DNA of 8,639 bases from an uncultured Eubacterium sp. (lineage in GTDB: Bacteria > Bacillota > Clostridia > Peptostreptococcales > Anaerovoracaceae), in the NCBI GenBank assembly GCA_937900695.1, contig CALCFD010000015.1, positions 1 through 8,639 on the forward strand. The letters run 5' to 3'. The translations under genes and the position numbers were made by a program. Below the pieces are notes generated by a model that did not search any database, was not told where the DNA came from, and saw only the letters and a list, made by a program, of their open reading frames with translations. The stretch's first letter is position 1. Every line of letters starts with the position of its first letter. Below, in pieces: positions 1 to 5,520 of this stretch.

Positions 1-37
1 AAGAAAAATGTGACTCACAAAAAAATCATGAGTCACA
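1..37 (-). terminator. Intrinsic terminator of the FUSC-family gene
   Basis: Read on the minus strand, a perfect 9-bp stem (TGTGACTCA at 29-37 paired with 9-17) encloses an 11-base loop and is followed by a T-rich tail (TTTTTCTT, positions 8 down to 1). It lies about 24 bases past the stop codon of the minus-strand gene, so it is that gene's terminator. On the plus strand no T-run follows this hairpin, so it should work in one direction only. Confidence 0.8.
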
Positions 38-42
38 CAAAC

Positions 43-62
43 GTGGCGAAGCCACTTTTTTT
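43..62 (+). terminator. Intrinsic terminator of an upstream plus-strand gene outside the window
   Basis: GTGGC (43-47), a GAA loop and GCCAC (51-55) form a 5-bp GC-rich hairpin followed directly by seven T residues (56-62). The T-run is on the plus-strand side, so this would stop a transcript coming from a gene left of the window. Its last bases overlap the stop codon (61-63) of the convergent minus-strand gene, so the two genes are packed tail to tail. The stem is short, but the T-run is strong. Confidence 0.7.
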
Positions 63-1116
63 ATTCTTGATATTGAGTATCTAGCATATTATTTGTAACT
101 ATATTAAATATTTTATCAGATATTACTGTAAAAACAGATGCGATGGCATTGTGAAATATTCTTAAAAATATTGCAGCTGGTATGCCGTATAAACCGGCTG
201 CGATGTATAAAGCACCAAATGTGTTAAATACAGTTTGCCATTTGTATTTAGCAGAGAAGCCAACACCAATACCTCCGATAATACCTACATAAGCAAATAT
301 ATTAGCAGGAAGTACGTAGTTTAAGAGTAAGAATAGTGCGCATCCAATAATATTATAGGGTGCTCTGTATTTTAAACGATTTGACATGTCTTGTGCCATA
401 GGAGACATAAGGGACATAGCGGCAATTCCTGCCCACATAACTCTATTCATTCCTGCTACTGATAAGATAAACATCAATATGGAAACTGTAAGTGTAAATT
501 TAATTTGCCATTGACTGCGAGCAGAAGTGATATCAAAATCTGAGAATAGATTTGAAAAATCAGCTTCAAACTTGCGCATGTGATGGTTTTTATAAAATAC
601 TGTTATTGTTATAATTCCGCCGACTAAAAGTCCTATTAATCTCATATGATAAGCTTGACCTGAAACATCATAGCCTTGAAGTAACAGATAGCAAAGTACA
701 AAAGTTGAATGATTTGACATGATTACATTGTGACATGTAATTAGTACTAAAGTAAATATACATATTAAATTTACAATTAGAGCACCACTAGCAGGTAACA
801 TGTTAGAAATACGAGGACCAGCAGCAAATATACCAAATACTATAAGTAAAACTGCAATACTATGTTTAGGGTCTATACTGAAATTAACTTGACGCATTAC
901 TAATATGCATAATAAAGTGATTACTCCAACGATACTATTCTCACTGCCTAGGCAAATTGAAAATGCAGTAACGAAGCAAAAACAAAATGCTACGGTTAGC
1001 ATAACTTTGAATATGTAAATACCGGTACGTTGTGCTTTTAGTTTAGGTGCAGTTGTATCTGCGATTAGTTTTTTAGAACCGGTTTGATTTAATTGTAATT
1101 GTTGATAAAACCTCAA
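61..1116 (-). CDS. FUSC-family integral membrane protein (putative aromatic-acid/small-molecule exporter)
   Basis: A 351-residue polytopic membrane protein of the FUSC (fusaric acid resistance/YccS-like) type. A short basic N-terminal tail (about 1-32) is followed by hydrophobic segments near 33-55, 60-75, 86-100, 111-130, 137-147, 158-174, 205-222, 227-238, 255-270, 273-288 and 300-318. The polar cytoplasmic stretch about 176-204 divides it into two halves, as in this family. The segment SPMAQDMSNRLKYRAPYNII (238-257) resembles the FUSC motif in which an Arg follows the membrane pair. Family members are linked to efflux of aromatic acids and similar compounds; the substrate here is unknown, and the large soluble domain of the longest relatives is absent. 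Translation starts at TTG (1114-1116), chosen because a full TAAGGAGGT sits six bases upstream and no ATG lies nearby. It is transcribed alone, divergently from the queuosine transporter, from a promoter at 1165-1193. Confidence 0.75.
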   Translation of the reverse strand: MRFYQQLQLNQTGSKKLIADTTAPKLKAQRTGIYIFKVMLTVAFCFCFVTAFSICLGSENSIVGVITLLCILVMRQVNFSIDPKHSIAVLLIVFGIFAAGPRISNMLPASGALIVNLICIFTLVLITCHNVIMSNHSTFVLCYLLLQGYDVSGQAYHMRLIGLLVGGIITITVFYKNHHMRKFEADFSNLFSDFDITSARSQWQIKFTLTVSILMFILSVAGMNRVMWAGIAAMSLMSPMAQDMSNRLKYRAPYNIIGCALFLLLNYVLPANIFAYVGIIGGIGVGFSAKYKWQTVFNTFGALYIAAGLYGIPAAIFLRIFHNAIASVFTVISDKIFNIVTNNMLDTQYQE

Positions 1117-1164
1117 AACTTACCTCCTTATATATTTCATACTTTTTTTTAGTTCCAACGAAAC

Positions 1165-1193
1165 AGTCTATTAGTTTTTGTACAATTTGTCAA
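1165..1193 (-). promoter_or_regulatory. SigA-type promoter of the FUSC-family gene
   Basis: On the minus strand a perfect -35 TTGACA (1193 down to 1188) is followed by a 17-base spacer and TAGACT (1170 down to 1165, 4 of 6 matches to TATAAT). Transcription would start near 1158, giving a leader of about 40 bases. An imperfect inverted repeat (1175-1208) is centred on the -35 and could be an operator. Confidence 0.65.
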
Positions 1194-1222
1194 CTATTGT
1201 TACAAAAAATTTATTTTTTCTA

Positions 1223-1251
1223 TTTACAAAATCAGATAAAAAATGTATAGT
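1223..1251 (+). promoter_or_regulatory. SigA-type promoter of the queuosine-precursor transporter
   Basis: TTTACA (1223-1228), a 17-base spacer and TATAGT (1246-1251) match the consensus at five of six positions in each box. The predicted start near 1258 lies just before the preQ1 aptamer, so the whole riboswitch would be transcribed. It diverges from the FUSC-gene promoter, with 29 bases between the two -35 boxes. Confidence 0.75.
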
Positions 1252-1267
1252 AAAGTTAAGTTGAATA

Positions 1268-1306
1268 AGACAGTTCGAAACCATCCTGTCTATAAATAAA
1301 ACTAGG
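1268..1306 (+). ncRNA. preQ1-I riboswitch aptamer
   Basis: The element has the small H-type pseudoknot layout of class I preQ1 riboswitches. P1 is AGACAG (1268-1273) paired with CTGTCT (1286-1291). The 12-base loop begins TTCG and contains ACC, and the A-rich tail ATAAATAAAACTAGG (1292-1306) closely resembles the tail of the Bacillus subtilis queC aptamer. The terminal GG would pair with loop C residues in P2. An intrinsic terminator starts nine bases later and the next gene is a queuosine-precursor transporter, which is the expected target. By analogy it should be an OFF switch: preQ1 stabilises the pseudoknot and lets the terminator form. Without ligand, CCTG (1285-1288) or AACC (1279-1282) could pair with the terminator's 5' arm as an antiterminator; that pairing is my inference. 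Confidence 0.88.
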
Positions 1307-1314
1307 GATTAATT

Positions 1315-1346
1315 CAGGTTAAAGATGGCAAAAAACCTGTTTTTTT
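1315..1346 (+). terminator. Riboswitch-controlled attenuator
   Basis: CAGGTT (1315-1320) pairs with AACCTG (1334-1339) around a 13-base A-rich loop, followed by seven T residues (1340-1346). It lies between the preQ1 aptamer and the transporter's ribosome binding site, as expected for transcriptional attenuation. The weak 6-bp stem with a strong T-run suits a conditional terminator. Confidence 0.85.
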
Positions 1347-1386
1347 GTTGTTTAATCTGGCTCCCTTTAAAAGAAGGAGAGAAAAA

Positions 1387-2088
1387 ATGAATAATGAATT
1401 ATTGTTAATTGTGTCAGTTTTGTTGATTTATGGAGGAACTTTACTATTTTATAAGCTTCATGATTTACAAGGACTATATAGCTGGACAGTTCTAGCTACT
1501 ATAGCAGCAAATATTGAGGTGCTTATACTTATAGAAGCCTTTGGCATGGAGCAAACGTTAGGTAATGTTATGTTTGCATCTTCATTTTTAGTTACCGATA
1601 TAATCAGTGAAGTATACGGTAAAAATGCTGCAAATAAGGCAGTAAATATTGGTATTATGACATCGTTGATGTTTATAGTAGTCTCACAGCTGTGGCTATT
1701 GTTTACGCCATCACAAAATGATTGGGCGATGCCTTCAATAGAGGCGATATTCTCAAATACACCTCGTTTAATGCTTGTAAGCTTTGCGGTATATGCTATA
1801 TGTCAGAGACTTGATGTGTGGTTATATCATAAATGGTGGGAAATAACAGATAAAAAGTTCAAAGATCATAGAAAATTTCTTTGGGTTAGAAATAATGGAT
1901 CAACTCTAATATCACAGTTGATAAATACAATATTGTTTAATGTAGGGGCTTTTGGTGGCATGTATGATACTAAAACTCTTATAAGTATTATCGGAGCGGG
2001 TTATCTTATTTATGTGGTAACAAGCATTGTAGATACACCATTTGTATACTTAGCTAGAAAAATAGCTGACAGTAAAGAAAAAAAATAG
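1387..2088 (+). CDS. yhhQ: Queuosine precursor transporter, YhhQ/DUF165 family
   Basis: A 233-residue inner-membrane protein with about six hydrophobic segments (near 4-21, 32-51, 60-70, 86-106, 128-140 and 196-215). Two hallmark motifs of the DUF165/YhhQ family are visible: FLVTDIISEVYGKNAA (67-82) and WVRNNGSTLISQLINTILFN (166-185). Family members import queuosine precursors (preQ0/preQ1) for the wobble modification of tRNAs reading NAY codons. This is the stand-alone YhhQ type, not the ECF-dependent QueT type, so it need not use the ECF module downstream. ATG 1387 was chosen because AAGGAG (1374-1379) lies seven bases upstream. Extending to the in-frame TTG at 1345 would place the start inside the attenuator and add a basic tail unlike the family. 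Expression is controlled by the preQ1 riboswitch just upstream, which fits the proposed substrate. Confidence 0.88.
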   Translation: MNNELLLIVSVLLIYGGTLLFYKLHDLQGLYSWTVLATIAANIEVLILIEAFGMEQTLGNVMFASSFLVTDIISEVYGKNAANKAVNIGIMTSLMFIVVSQLWLLFTPSQNDWAMPSIEAIFSNTPRLMLVSFAVYAICQRLDVWLYHKWWEITDKKFKDHRKFLWVRNNGSTLISQLINTILFNVGAFGGMYDTKTLISIIGAGYLIYVVTSIVDTPFVYLARKIADSKEKK

Positions 2089-2095
2089 AAAGAAA

Positions 2096-2136
2096 ACACA
2101 GCTGTATTTATTTAATAAATAGGCTGTGTATTTTTA
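2096..2136 (+). terminator. yhhQ: Intrinsic terminator after the queuosine transporter
   Basis: ACACAGC (2096-2102) pairs with GCTGTGT (2123-2129). Above it a second helix, TATTTATT (2105-2112) with AATAAATA (2114-2121), closes on a single T. ATTTTTAT follows. The hairpin starts eight bases after the stop codon and gives the riboswitch-controlled gene its own transcription unit. The opposite strand also shows a moderate T-rich tail, but no minus-strand gene needs it. Confidence 0.85.
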
Positions 2137-2177
2137 TATTGCTATTGTAAATAATTAATTAAAAAATTTACTGGTTA

Positions 2178-2186
2178 TGGTATGAT
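2178..2186 (+). promoter_or_regulatory. aroD: Candidate extended -10 promoter for aroD
   Basis: TGGTATGAT (2178-2186) fits an extended -10 element (TGnTATAAT with one mismatch). The -35 region 17 bases upstream is A/T-rich without a good match, so this rests on the extended -10. Transcription would start near 2193. The gene follows a terminator and needs some promoter in this gap, and I see no better one. The predicted start lies downstream of the in-frame ATG at 2182, which argues against using that ATG. Confidence 0.4.
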
Positions 2187-2207
2187 AACTATTGCAGTAA
2201 AAGTTGT

Positions 2208-2239
2208 AAAGGTCTATAATCTAACCATTAGAGACTTTT
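2208..2239 (+). other. Stem-loop in the aroD leader
   Basis: AAAGGTCT (2208-2215) pairs with AGACTTTT (2232-2239), with one G-U pair. An inner CTAA (2221-2224)/TTAG (2228-2231) helix closes a CCA loop, and five bases bulge on the 5' side. It lies 11 bases before the Shine-Dalgarno sequence. I recognise no riboswitch or T-box consensus in it; it could be a regulatory leader hairpin or chance in AT-rich DNA. Confidence 0.3.
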
Positions 2240-2250
2240 GCGATTTATTC

Positions 2251-2258
2251 AAGGAGGT
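2251..2258 (+). promoter_or_regulatory. aroD: Shine-Dalgarno site that decides the aroD start
   Basis: AAGGAGGT is a near-perfect anti-16S match ending seven bases before ATG 2266. The longer in-frame ATG at 2182 has no Shine-Dalgarno sequence, so 2266 is the likely start. Confidence 0.8.
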
Positions 2259-2265
2259 ATGTGAA

Positions 2266-2952
2266 ATGTTGAAGTGTGTGCCTATTATGGCAATTAAATT
2301 GGAAGAAGCAGTAAATTTAGTCGGTGAATTAGCAAATAAGGATTGCGATTATATCGAATGGAGAATAGATACACTAGATGATAAAATTAAGCCAGAGTTG
2401 CTAGCTAAAGCTTGGAATAATATGAAGGAGCTAACTGATAAGCCAATAATCGTTACACTTAGAACTACAAGTCAAGGTGGGAAGGCAAGATTATCAATAT
2501 CTAAATATAATCAAGTTATAAGAAAGCTTATTGATATAATTCATATGGATTATCTTGATGTAGAAATTACAACGTGTGGAGGTGATGCTAGAGCAAAGAT
2601 GTTTGCAAAGATGGCAGCACAAAGAAATATTAAGACGATTTTAAGCTATCATGATATACAGTATACGACTTCTGCAAGAGATATTGAAATGATGCTATGT
2701 AGACTTAAATATATAGGTGCAGATATTCCTAAAGTAGCGTATACAGCAAATAATATGGAAGATGTTGAGAATCTAAAAGAAGGTGCGTTAAAAGCACATA
2801 AGGTTATTGGCGATTTAGTTGCTATTTCTATGGGAGAACTTGGTAAGGAAACGAGAGTTAATGGTGATGAGATAGGCAGTGTAATTAACTATACTAAACC
2901 AATAGGAACAGCAGTACAAGCAAGTGATGATTTAGGTCAAATTGAGTTATAA
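2266..2952 (+). CDS. aroD: 3-Dehydroquinate dehydratase, type I (AroD), shortened and divergent
   Basis: A 228-residue class I 3-dehydroquinase, a (beta/alpha)8 cytoplasmic enzyme that dehydrates 3-dehydroquinate to 3-dehydroshikimate through a Schiff base in the shikimate pathway. Recognisable motifs are CVPI (4-7), YIEWRID (29-35), TLRT (64-67, substrate Arg), LDVEITTCGG (97-106), SYHD (127-130, catalytic His129), PKVA (155-158, Schiff-base Lys156), ISMGELGKETRVNG (187-200, Arg197) and GS (204-205). Oddities: the position of enterobacterial Glu86 is Gln70 (TSQGG where EGG is usual), and the SAPGQ substrate loop reads SDDLGQ, one residue longer. The N-terminal beta-hairpin before CVPI is missing, and the protein stops right after GQIEL without the usual last helix. 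E. coli AroD is about 252 residues. The catalytic His and Lys remain, so activity is plausible but may be reduced. It stands alone between a terminator and a new promoter, without other shikimate genes. Confidence 0.82.
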   Translation: MLKCVPIMAIKLEEAVNLVGELANKDCDYIEWRIDTLDDKIKPELLAKAWNNMKELTDKPIIVTLRTTSQGGKARLSISKYNQVIRKLIDIIHMDYLDVEITTCGGDARAKMFAKMAAQRNIKTILSYHDIQYTTSARDIEMMLCRLKYIGADIPKVAYTANNMEDVENLKEGALKAHKVIGDLVAISMGELGKETRVNGDEIGSVINYTKPIGTAVQASDDLGQIEL

Positions 2953-2973
2953 ATTTGATATTTATTCAAATTT
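2951..2973 (+). repeat. Perfect inverted repeat overlapping the ecf promoter
   Basis: AAATTTGA (2951-2958) and TCAAATTT (2966-2973) are a perfect 8-bp inverted repeat around a 7-base centre. It begins in the aroD stop codon and covers the -35 and half the spacer of the promoter at 2955-2983. No T-run follows, so it is a poor terminator. A repressor operator is the more interesting reading, though AT-rich DNA makes such dyads easier to find by chance. Confidence 0.45.
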
Positions 2974-2983
2974 AGTGTATAAT
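2955..2983 (+). promoter_or_regulatory. Strong SigA-type promoter for the ecfA1-ecfA2-ecfT-trmB-capA-like operon
   Basis: TTGATA (2955-2960), a 17-base spacer and a perfect TATAAT (2978-2983) make this the best plus-strand promoter in the window. The predicted start near 2990 leaves a leader of about 32 bases before ATG 3022. No other strong promoter or terminator is evident between here and 8562, so it probably drives all the genes up to that point. Confidence 0.8.
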
Positions 2984-3021
2984 ATTTCGGTGAAAATTTT
3001 TTTAGAAATTTGGTAAAATGT

Positions 3022-3858
3022 ATGGAAAAAATAGTTAATATTAAAAATTTAATATTTTCGTATCATCCAGAGGATGGTGAGATTACAAAGGTAATAGACA
3101 ATGTAAATCTAGATATTGAAAAAGGTTCTTTTACAGCTATTATTGGCAGAAATGGCTCAGGAAAGTCTACCTTAGCCAAAAACATAAATGCATTACTTTT
3201 GCCTACATCTGGTGATGTTTATATAAATGGGTATAATACTAAGGATGATGAGCATGTTTGGGATATTCGTCAAACTGCTGGTATGGTATTCCAAAATCCA
3301 GACAATCAGATAGTTTCGAGTATAGTTGAAGATGATGTTGCTTTTGGACCTGAAAATTTAGGCATTGAACCATCTGTTATTAGGCTTAGAGTGGATAGTG
3401 CTCTAGAGTCTGTAAATATGGGTGAATTTAGAAATAAGGCTCCACATATGTTGTCAGGTGGTCAAAAACAGAGAATTGCTATAGCAGGTGTAGTTGCTAT
3501 GAAGCCGAAGTGCATTATATTTGATGAACCTACGGCTATGCTTGACCCAAAAGGTAGAAAAGAAGTAATGGATATAATTCAGGAACTTAATGGTGAAGGT
3601 ATTACTGTAATTTTGATAACTCACTTTATGGAAGAAGCTGCCTTAGCAGATAGAGTTGTTATTATGGATAATGGGGTAATAAAGCTAGATGGAAAGCCTG
3701 AAGAAGTATTCATGCATATAGATGAATTAAGAAATATTAATTTAGATGTTCCGTTGGCCGTTGAACTTGCTGATAGGCTCAGAAAAAGAGGTATCGATGT
3801 TCCGGCAGATATAATTAGTACAGAAAAGATGGTTGAATTTTTATGTCAATACAAGTAA
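3022..3858 (+). CDS. ecfA1: ECF transporter ATPase subunit EcfA1
   Basis: A 278-residue ABC ATPase of the energy-coupling factor (CbiO/EcfA) family. It pairs with EcfA2 on the cytoplasmic face of EcfT and hydrolyses ATP to drive vitamin or micronutrient uptake through exchangeable S subunits. Walker A is GRNGSGKST (42-50), Q-loop Gln91 sits in QNPDNQ, the signature LSGGQ is at 144-148, Walker B is CIIFDE (164-169, Glu169 catalytic) and the H-loop is His201. The QNPDNQ form of the Q-loop and the gene order identify it as A1. A C-terminal extension of about 60 residues is typical of the family. The start is uncertain: ATG 3022 fits the family N-terminus, but neither it nor the in-frame TTG at 3010 has a recognisable Shine-Dalgarno sequence. 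It overlaps ecfA2 by 16 bases, suggesting translational coupling. Confidence 0.92.
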   Translation: MEKIVNIKNLIFSYHPEDGEITKVIDNVNLDIEKGSFTAIIGRNGSGKSTLAKNINALLLPTSGDVYINGYNTKDDEHVWDIRQTAGMVFQNPDNQIVSSIVEDDVAFGPENLGIEPSVIRLRVDSALESVNMGEFRNKAPHMLSGGQKQRIAIAGVVAMKPKCIIFDEPTAMLDPKGRKEVMDIIQELNGEGITVILITHFMEEAALADRVVIMDNGVIKLDGKPEEVFMHIDELRNINLDVPLAVELADRLRKRGIDVPADIISTEKMVEFLCQYK

Positions 3859-4709
3859 AAAATTTAGAACATATATATAATCCGGGTTTGCCTCATGAAT
3901 CAAAAGCTCTAGATGATGTATCATTTGAAATAGAAGATGGACAATTTGTAGGAGTTATCGGTCATACAGGGTCTGGTAAATCAACGCTTGTGCAGCATTT
4001 AAATGGATTACTTAAACCAACATCAGGACAGATTATTGTAGATGGTGAAGATTTAACTGCAGCCGGAGTATCTATGATAGATATTCGAAAGAGAGTAGGC
4101 CTAGTTTTTCAATATCCTGAGTATCAGCTTTTTGAAGAAACAGTAGCTAAGGATATAGCTTTTGGTCCTAAAAATTTAGGTCTTGATGATCAAGAAATAG
4201 ATATAAGAGTAAGAGAGGCTATGGCTCTTGTTAATTTAGATTATGATGAGTTTGCAGGCAAAAGTCCATTTGACTTATCTGGTGGACAAAAAAGACGAGT
4301 GGCTATAGCAGGTGTTATAGCTATGAAACCTAAAATATTAATACTAGATGAACCTACAGCAGGGCTAGATCCTAAAGCACATCAAGGAATTTTAAATATG
4401 ATAAAGGACATTCATGAAAAAGAAGGAAATATAACTATATTTGTTTCACATAATATGAATGATGTAGCTAAGCTTAGTGATAAGGTTATTGTTATGGATG
4501 GTGGCAAATGTGTTCTTCAAGGAACTAGTGAGGAAGTTTTTGCTAAGAGTAAGTATCTAAAAAAAATAGGATTAGATTTGCCAGATGTAACGCAGTTACT
4601 TTATAGTTTGGAGTTTGAAGGTATCGCGGTGCCACATGGGGTATTTGATGTAGATACAGCTGAAGAATTTATATTTGATTTTATAAAAGGAGGCAATGCC
4701 AATGATTAG
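3843..4709 (+). CDS. ecfA2: ECF transporter ATPase subunit EcfA2
   Basis: The second ABC ATPase of the ECF module, 288 residues. Walker A is GHTGSGKST (40-48). The Q-loop reads FQYPEYQLFEETV (89-101), a form typical of EcfA2 and different from the QNPDNQ form in its neighbour. The signature LSGGQ is at 145-149, Walker B is ILILDE (165-170) and the H-loop is His203. All catalytic motifs are intact in both ATPases, so the heterodimer should have two competent sites. ATG 3843 lies inside the end of ecfA1, with no good Shine-Dalgarno sequence, so it probably relies on coupling to ecfA1 translation. Its 3' end overlaps the ecfT start by eight bases. Confidence 0.93.
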   Translation: MSIQVKNLEHIYNPGLPHESKALDDVSFEIEDGQFVGVIGHTGSGKSTLVQHLNGLLKPTSGQIIVDGEDLTAAGVSMIDIRKRVGLVFQYPEYQLFEETVAKDIAFGPKNLGLDDQEIDIRVREAMALVNLDYDEFAGKSPFDLSGGQKRRVAIAGVIAMKPKILILDEPTAGLDPKAHQGILNMIKDIHEKEGNITIFVSHNMNDVAKLSDKVIVMDGGKCVLQGTSEEVFAKSKYLKKIGLDLPDVTQLLYSLEFEGIAVPHGVFDVDTAEEFIFDFIKGGNAND

Positions 4710-5502
4710 AGATATAACATTAGGGCAGTACTATCCTGGAAATTCAGCTATCCATAAGTTAGATCCAAGAGTTAAAATTATTGGAACTTTAGTATTTATT
4801 ATAGCTCTGTTTATAATAGATTCTTTTATAGGATTTGCGATTGCAACTCTTTGTCTTGGAATTGTAATAAAGATGTCTAAAGTGCCATTGAAGTTTATGC
4901 TTCGTGGACTTAAGCCAATCTTTTTTATAATAGCATTTACCTTTGTGTTAAATATGTTTATGATGAAGGGAGAGGTTATTGCAAAGCTTTGGATATTTGA
5001 AATTACTAAAGAAGGTCTTTATCAGGCATTTTTTATGGCTATAAGATTAGTATTACTTATTATAGGATCATCAATTTTGACATTGACAACTAAACCTATA
5101 AATTTAACTGATGGTATAGAGCATCTTTTAAAGCCTTTTGCGAAAATTGGTGTGCCATCTCATGAATTAGCTATGATGATGACCATTGCTCTTAGATTTA
5201 TTCCTACTCTTTTAGAGGAAACTGATAAGATTATGAAGGCGCAGCAGGCTAGAGGTGCAGATTTTGAAACGGGAAATATTTTACATAGAGCAAAACAGTT
5301 GATACCGATTTTAGTGCCATTGTTTATAAGTGCATTTAGAATTGCTCAAGATATGGCTATGGCTATGGAAGCAAGATGCTACAATGGTGGAGATAATAGA
5401 ACGAGAATGAATGGTATGCAGTATGCAAAGTGTGATCTTGTTGCAGGAATAGTTATTTGTCTATTTATGGCTGGCTCAATTGCAATGAGGATATTACTAT
5501 AA
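4702..5502 (+). CDS. ecfT: ECF transporter transmembrane scaffold subunit EcfT
   Basis: A 266-residue CbiQ/EcfT-family membrane protein that links the EcfA1/EcfA2 ATPases to substrate-binding S subunits. The N-terminal stretch HKLDPRVKIIGTLVF (18-32) is typical. Hydrophobic segments lie near 26-57, 71-88, 109-130, 155-170 and 243-262. The two Arg signatures of the coupling helices are seen as ARG in KAQQARGADF (179-188) and ARC in AMEARCYNGG (221-230); these contact the ATPase grooves. ATG 4702 was chosen over ATG 4696 because AAAGGAGG (4686-4693) leaves eight bases to the former and only two to the latter. With no S subunit gene alongside, this looks like a group II (shared) ECF module; its vitamin substrates cannot be inferred from this window. 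Confidence 0.92.
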   Translation: MIRDITLGQYYPGNSAIHKLDPRVKIIGTLVFIIALFIIDSFIGFAIATLCLGIVIKMSKVPLKFMLRGLKPIFFIIAFTFVLNMFMMKGEVIAKLWIFEITKEGLYQAFFMAIRLVLLIIGSSILTLTTKPINLTDGIEHLLKPFAKIGVPSHELAMMMTIALRFIPTLLEETDKIMKAQQARGADFETGNILHRAKQLIPILVPLFISAFRIAQDMAMAMEARCYNGGDNRTRMNGMQYAKCDLVAGIVICLFMAGSIAMRILL

Positions 5503-5520
5503 TTAGGAGGAGTATAACAC

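Noticed and set aside
1345..1386. Longer start (TTG 1345) for the queuosine transporter
   Set aside because: It lies inside the T-run of the attenuator and lacks a Shine-Dalgarno sequence, whereas ATG 1387 has AAGGAG seven bases upstream.
2182..2265. N-terminal extension of aroD from ATG 2182
   Set aside because: There is no ribosome binding site, the ATG falls within the likely -10 element, and the extra residues do not align convincingly with the AroD N-terminus. AAGGAGGT supports ATG 2266.
2990..3016. Tiny GTG-started frame just before ecfA1 as a leader peptide
   Set aside because: It has eight codons and no ribosome binding site, and starts at or next to the predicted transcription start. 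Its nearness to ecfA1 is probably chance.
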